From NCBI GenBank assembly GCA_003170115.1, contig PMZS01000141.1, forward strand, positions 1 through 7,451: a stretch of DNA of 7,451 nucleotides, read 5' to 3'. This DNA is from Spirochaetaceae bacterium (GTDB lineage: Bacteria > Spirochaetota > Spirochaetia > SZUA-6 > Fen-1364). Positions 5,374 to 7,451 of the stretch are shown here, in pieces. How positions within the stretch are numbered: the first letter of the stretch is position 1; each line of letters opens with the position of its first letter. The position numbers and the translations under genes were made by a program. A model generated the notes under the pieces. It worked only from the letters and a program-made list of their open reading frames with translations. It was not told where the DNA came from and did no database searches.

Positions 5374-6585
5374 TCAGTTCTCGAGGATCGTGATCTCCAC
5401 CCTGCGGTTCTTGCTTCTGCCTGCCTCGGTGGAATTGTCACCTATTGGAGACCCGGCGCCCATGCCTCGGGCGGTGATCCGGTCCGCCTGGCGCGCCCCC
5501 TGCGACAGGAGGAAGCTCGCCGCGGCGCGTGCGCGCTTCTCCGAGAGCGCCTGGTAGTCCTCTTCCGTATATCCCTGCGCCCGTGCGGTGAAGCCGGTCA
5601 CCGCGATGTCCCGCTCAGGGTACTTCTTCAGTATCTCCGCAATGCGGCGAAGCTTGTCCTGCTCAGGCGGCAGGAGAGTGTCCGAGTTGGGTGGGAAGTT
5701 CACATTTTCCAGGGTGATGGTCACCCCCTCAGCCGATGGCGCCACGGTCACTCCCGGTATCTGCTGCGCGTCCAGTTGCTTCTGGATTTCGCCGGCAATC
5801 CGAGGCTTGTCCAGGGGGGCCGCCGCGATCAGCCTGCCCTCCGATTCTCCCTTGTATTCCACCTCGTCGCCCGTGTTGAAGGTGAAGAGGAAATCGAAGC
5901 TCTCCGCGTCGAACAGAGGCCGCTTGCCCGCGAGGTCCCACCAGAGTTTCTGCTTTGAATACCCGGCAACCCGCACGGGGTACATGCGCGCTTCGCCCTC
6001 GGGCGCGGCGTCGACGCGATGGAAGATTTCGTAGCCGATCGCGAAGACCGCGCAGGAGGTCCCTTCCCGGTCTTCGTTGCCGGTGTAGGTGTAGGTCACG
6101 GTGATGGGGAAGCCGAATGGCTTCATGATGCCGAAGTTCGTGCGGAAGTCGTGCACCTCGCTGCCGGGCGCTGTCCAGGTGTCGCCCGGACGCACGTCTC
6201 CTTCCGGGAAGAGAGGGACGTTTCGGACCATGGGCATGAAATAGGAGGGGTCGATCGTGAAGGCGCCCCTGCCGTCACGCCAGAACCGGGACGGGTACTC
6301 TTCACTCCAGTCGTAGGCGTCCTGGGAGCCGGAGGCTTTCTCCGATGTCTGGTACAACACGTCGTGGTTCCCCGAGTCGGCGCGTGTGTCCGTGACGGTG
6401 ACCGCGATCCTGTCCAGGATGTCAGATTCGTGTGAAAACTGCCCGTTCACGGACACGGATTCGTGAACCTGGGATACGATCCGGTACTTTTCCCCCGTGG
6501 TATACCCAAAGCGAAAGACATCCGCCCGCAGGCCGGGCTGCCCCACGGCGAGTACCACGAAGCAAAAGAAGAGAAATCTTCTCAT
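5374..6585 (-). CDS. Secreted OmpA-domain envelope protein
   Basis: This 403-residue protein starts with a signal peptide, MRRFLFFCFVVLAVGQPG, with likely cleavage after LRA (about residue 21). No lipobox is seen. Residues about 22-270 form a beta-rich region I do not recognise; similar N-terminal regions seem to occur in spirochaete OmpA proteins, by memory only. Residues about 288-402 are an OmpA C-terminal domain: ITLENVNFPPNSDTLLP, then LRRIAEILKKYPERDIAVTG, ALSEKRARAAASFLL and NRRVEITILEN. This domain normally holds peptidoglycan non-covalently from the periplasm. The usual GHTD is GFTA here, so the Asp that contacts peptidoglycan is Ala334, while the partner Arg (R351) is kept. ATG 6585 is chosen over one ten codons upstream because the signal peptide begins there and AAGGAAGG (6592-6599) is at Shine-Dalgarno distance. 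The gene lies upstream of ilvC on the same strand and is divergent from the helicase-like gene. Confidence 0.88.
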   Translation of the reverse strand: MRRFLFFCFVVLAVGQPGLRADVFRFGYTTGEKYRIVSQVHESVSVNGQFSHESDILDRIAVTVTDTRADSGNHDVLYQTSEKASGSQDAYDWSEEYPSRFWRDGRGAFTIDPSYFMPMVRNVPLFPEGDVRPGDTWTAPGSEVHDFRTNFGIMKPFGFPITVTYTYTGNEDREGTSCAVFAIGYEIFHRVDAAPEGEARMYPVRVAGYSKQKLWWDLAGKRPLFDAESFDFLFTFNTGDEVEYKGESEGRLIAAAPLDKPRIAGEIQKQLDAQQIPGVTVAPSAEGVTITLENVNFPPNSDTLLPPEQDKLRRIAEILKKYPERDIAVTGFTARAQGYTEEDYQALSEKRARAAASFLLSQGARQADRITARGMGAGSPIGDNSTEAGRSKNRRVEITILEN

Positions 6586-6597
6586 ATAGAACCTTCC

Positions 6598-6626
6598 TTG
6601 ACACCGTGCGGCCATTCAACTATCCT
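6598..6626 (+). promoter_or_regulatory. Promoter of the helicase-like gene
   Basis: A perfect TTGACA (6598-6603), a 17-base spacer and TATCCT (6621-6626, 4 of 6) precede ATG 6639. The transcript should start near 6632-6634, leaving a leader of only about 5 to 7 bases. The -35 overlaps the Shine-Dalgarno of the oppositely oriented OmpA-domain gene by two bases, so the two genes share a very tight divergent region. I found no convincing promoter for the OmpA-domain gene in it. Confidence 0.65.
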
Positions 6627-6638
6627 CGCAAAAAACAG

Positions 6639-7451
6639 ATGCACCCTGCAAAGATACCATCCCAGGACGAGGTTCTCCAAACATTCCAGCGCGCGGGTTT
6701 TGCCTCATTCACGCCTCTCCAACAGGGACTGATCCCTCTCCTGCTGAAGGGCCGGGATGCCGTTGCGGAAGTGCCCGAGGGGTCAGGCGTCAGCACGGCG
6801 ATCGCGGCGCCGCTGGTGCTGGCGCTTCGTGGCGCGGGACCGGCGCTCAGGGCCCTGATCATCCTTCCTGATCTGGAGACCGTGGGCAAGGTTGCCCGTG
6901 CGTTCACCCGATTTTCCCGGACGGTCCGGGATGCGCCTGCTTTCGTGCCGCTCGGGGAGATCGAGGATGCGCGTCGGGAGCAGCGGCGTATCGAGCGCGA
7001 GGCAACCATCATTGCCGGAACCACGGGGCGGGTCATCGACCATATCCGGCGCGGCAGCCTTTCTTTCAGCTCACTGCGCACCGTGATCGTGCGGGAGCCT
7101 GCGTCCGATGACCGCGCGGACTTCATCAAGGACGTGCAGTTCATTCTCGCGAAATGGACGGAGCGCCCGCGGATCATCCTTCTCGCCCGGCCCCCGCTGG
7201 CGGTGGACAACGAGCTTGTGCCGTTGCTGCATCATCCGCTGTCCATGGATGTCCAGGAACAGAGCGGTTCGCGTGCGGGCACCGGCACTCATGTGGCGAT
7301 CCTCTCCGAAAGCAGGCCCGCGGCGGAATTTCTGGCCCGAGTCATCCTGGGGATGAGGCTTCCGCCCGTTCTCGCGTTCTACCCGCCGAGGATCGACGGC
7401 CGGGGGCTGATGGATATTCTGCGGTCACGGGGGTTGCGCGCGGTTCTCCTG
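6639..7451 (+). CDS. DEAD-box-helicase-like protein with decayed ATPase motifs (3' end beyond the window)
   Basis: The frame is open from ATG 6639 to the window edge (271 codons, no stop). The N-terminus follows the DEAD-box layout in order. The Q-motif region is GFASFTPLQQGLIPLL (20-35). The Walker A region AEVPEGSGVSTA (43-54) lacks the Lys (V51 in its place). Motif Ib TPGR reads TTGR (128-131) in IIAGTTGRVIDHIRRG. The DEAD box reads REPA (152-155) after TVIV. The SAT motif region reads LAR (182-184) in IILLARPP. A second RecA-like domain appears to begin near 218 with HVAILSESRPAAEFLARVI. The fold is probably kept, while ATP binding and hydrolysis by domain 1 should be lost. The ATG is chosen because the promoter places the transcript start just before it; a GTG at 6606 would lie upstream of that start. 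There is no clear Shine-Dalgarno. Base composition matches the neighbouring genes and the frame is intact, so it looks like a maintained protein, not a pseudogene. Confidence 0.8.
   Translation, partial: MHPAKIPSQDEVLQTFQRAGFASFTPLQQGLIPLLLKGRDAVAEVPEGSGVSTAIAAPLVLALRGAGPALRALIILPDLETVGKVARAFTRFSRTVRDAPAFVPLGEIEDARREQRRIEREATIIAGTTGRVIDHIRRGSLSFSSLRTVIVREPASDDRADFIKDVQFILAKWTERPRIILLARPPLAVDNELVPLLHHPLSMDVQEQSGSRAGTGTHVAILSESRPAAEFLARVILGMRLPPVLAFYPPRIDGRGLMDILRSRGLRAVLL

Noticed and set aside
4345..5958. 537-codon plus-strand ORF
   Set aside because: It runs antisense through ilvC and the OmpA-domain gene, both of which have complete family motifs. Its translation is rich in Arg, His, Leu and Gly, as expected of a shadow frame in GC-rich DNA.
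6586..6615. OmpA-domain protein start ten codons upstream
   Set aside because: It would place extra residues before the signal peptide and would read through the AAGGAAGG ribosome-binding site.

Overview
The window is a GC-rich bacterial chromosomal segment (by eye over 60% G+C) with compact, mostly single-gene transcription units on alternating strands. No mobile element, integrase, phage gene or CRISPR array is visible. The organism is Gram-negative-like: it encodes an OmpA-domain envelope protein with a signal peptide. The OmpA domain, the GC-rich promoters and the SHGxCPxC zinc-binding mini-protein together remind me of spirochaetes (Spirochaetota). That placement is from memory of family sequences, not from a search, and I hold it at moderate to low confidence.

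Layout from left to right: (1) the 3' end of a multi-pass membrane flippase-like protein (+), whose stop codon lies inside the oppositely oriented tRNA gene; (2) tRNA-Cys(GCA) (-); (3) a GT4-type glycosyltransferase with a C-terminal membrane anchor (-); (4) a 148-base divergent control region with two near-consensus sigma70-type promoters, a 10-bp tandem repeat and a G8 tract; (5) a 58-residue zinc-ribbon-like protein (+); (6) alanine racemase alr (-); (7) a SAM methyltransferase of glycine N-methyltransferase-like type (+), followed by a doubtful small overlapping ORF and a terminator-like hairpin; (8) ketol-acid reductoisomerase ilvC (-); (9) a secreted OmpA-domain protein (-); (10) the start of a DEAD-box-helicase-like protein (+) whose ATPase motifs have decayed, running off the right edge.

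The recognisable functions are cell-envelope building (flippase-like protein, lipid or polysaccharide glycosyltransferase, D-alanine supply for peptidoglycan, OmpA-domain anchor), branched-chain amino acid synthesis (ilvC), methylation, and RNA metabolism (the helicase-like protein). The genes do not form one obvious operon. Most have their own TTGACA/TTGACT-type promoter very close to the start codon, predicting very short 5' leaders.

The most unusual points are the helicase-like protein with a lost Walker A lysine and a REPA sequence in place of DEAD, the free-standing SHGICPAC mini-protein behind a G8 Shine-Dalgarno tract, the near-leaderless promoter arrangement, and the replaced peptidoglycan-binding Asp in the OmpA domain.
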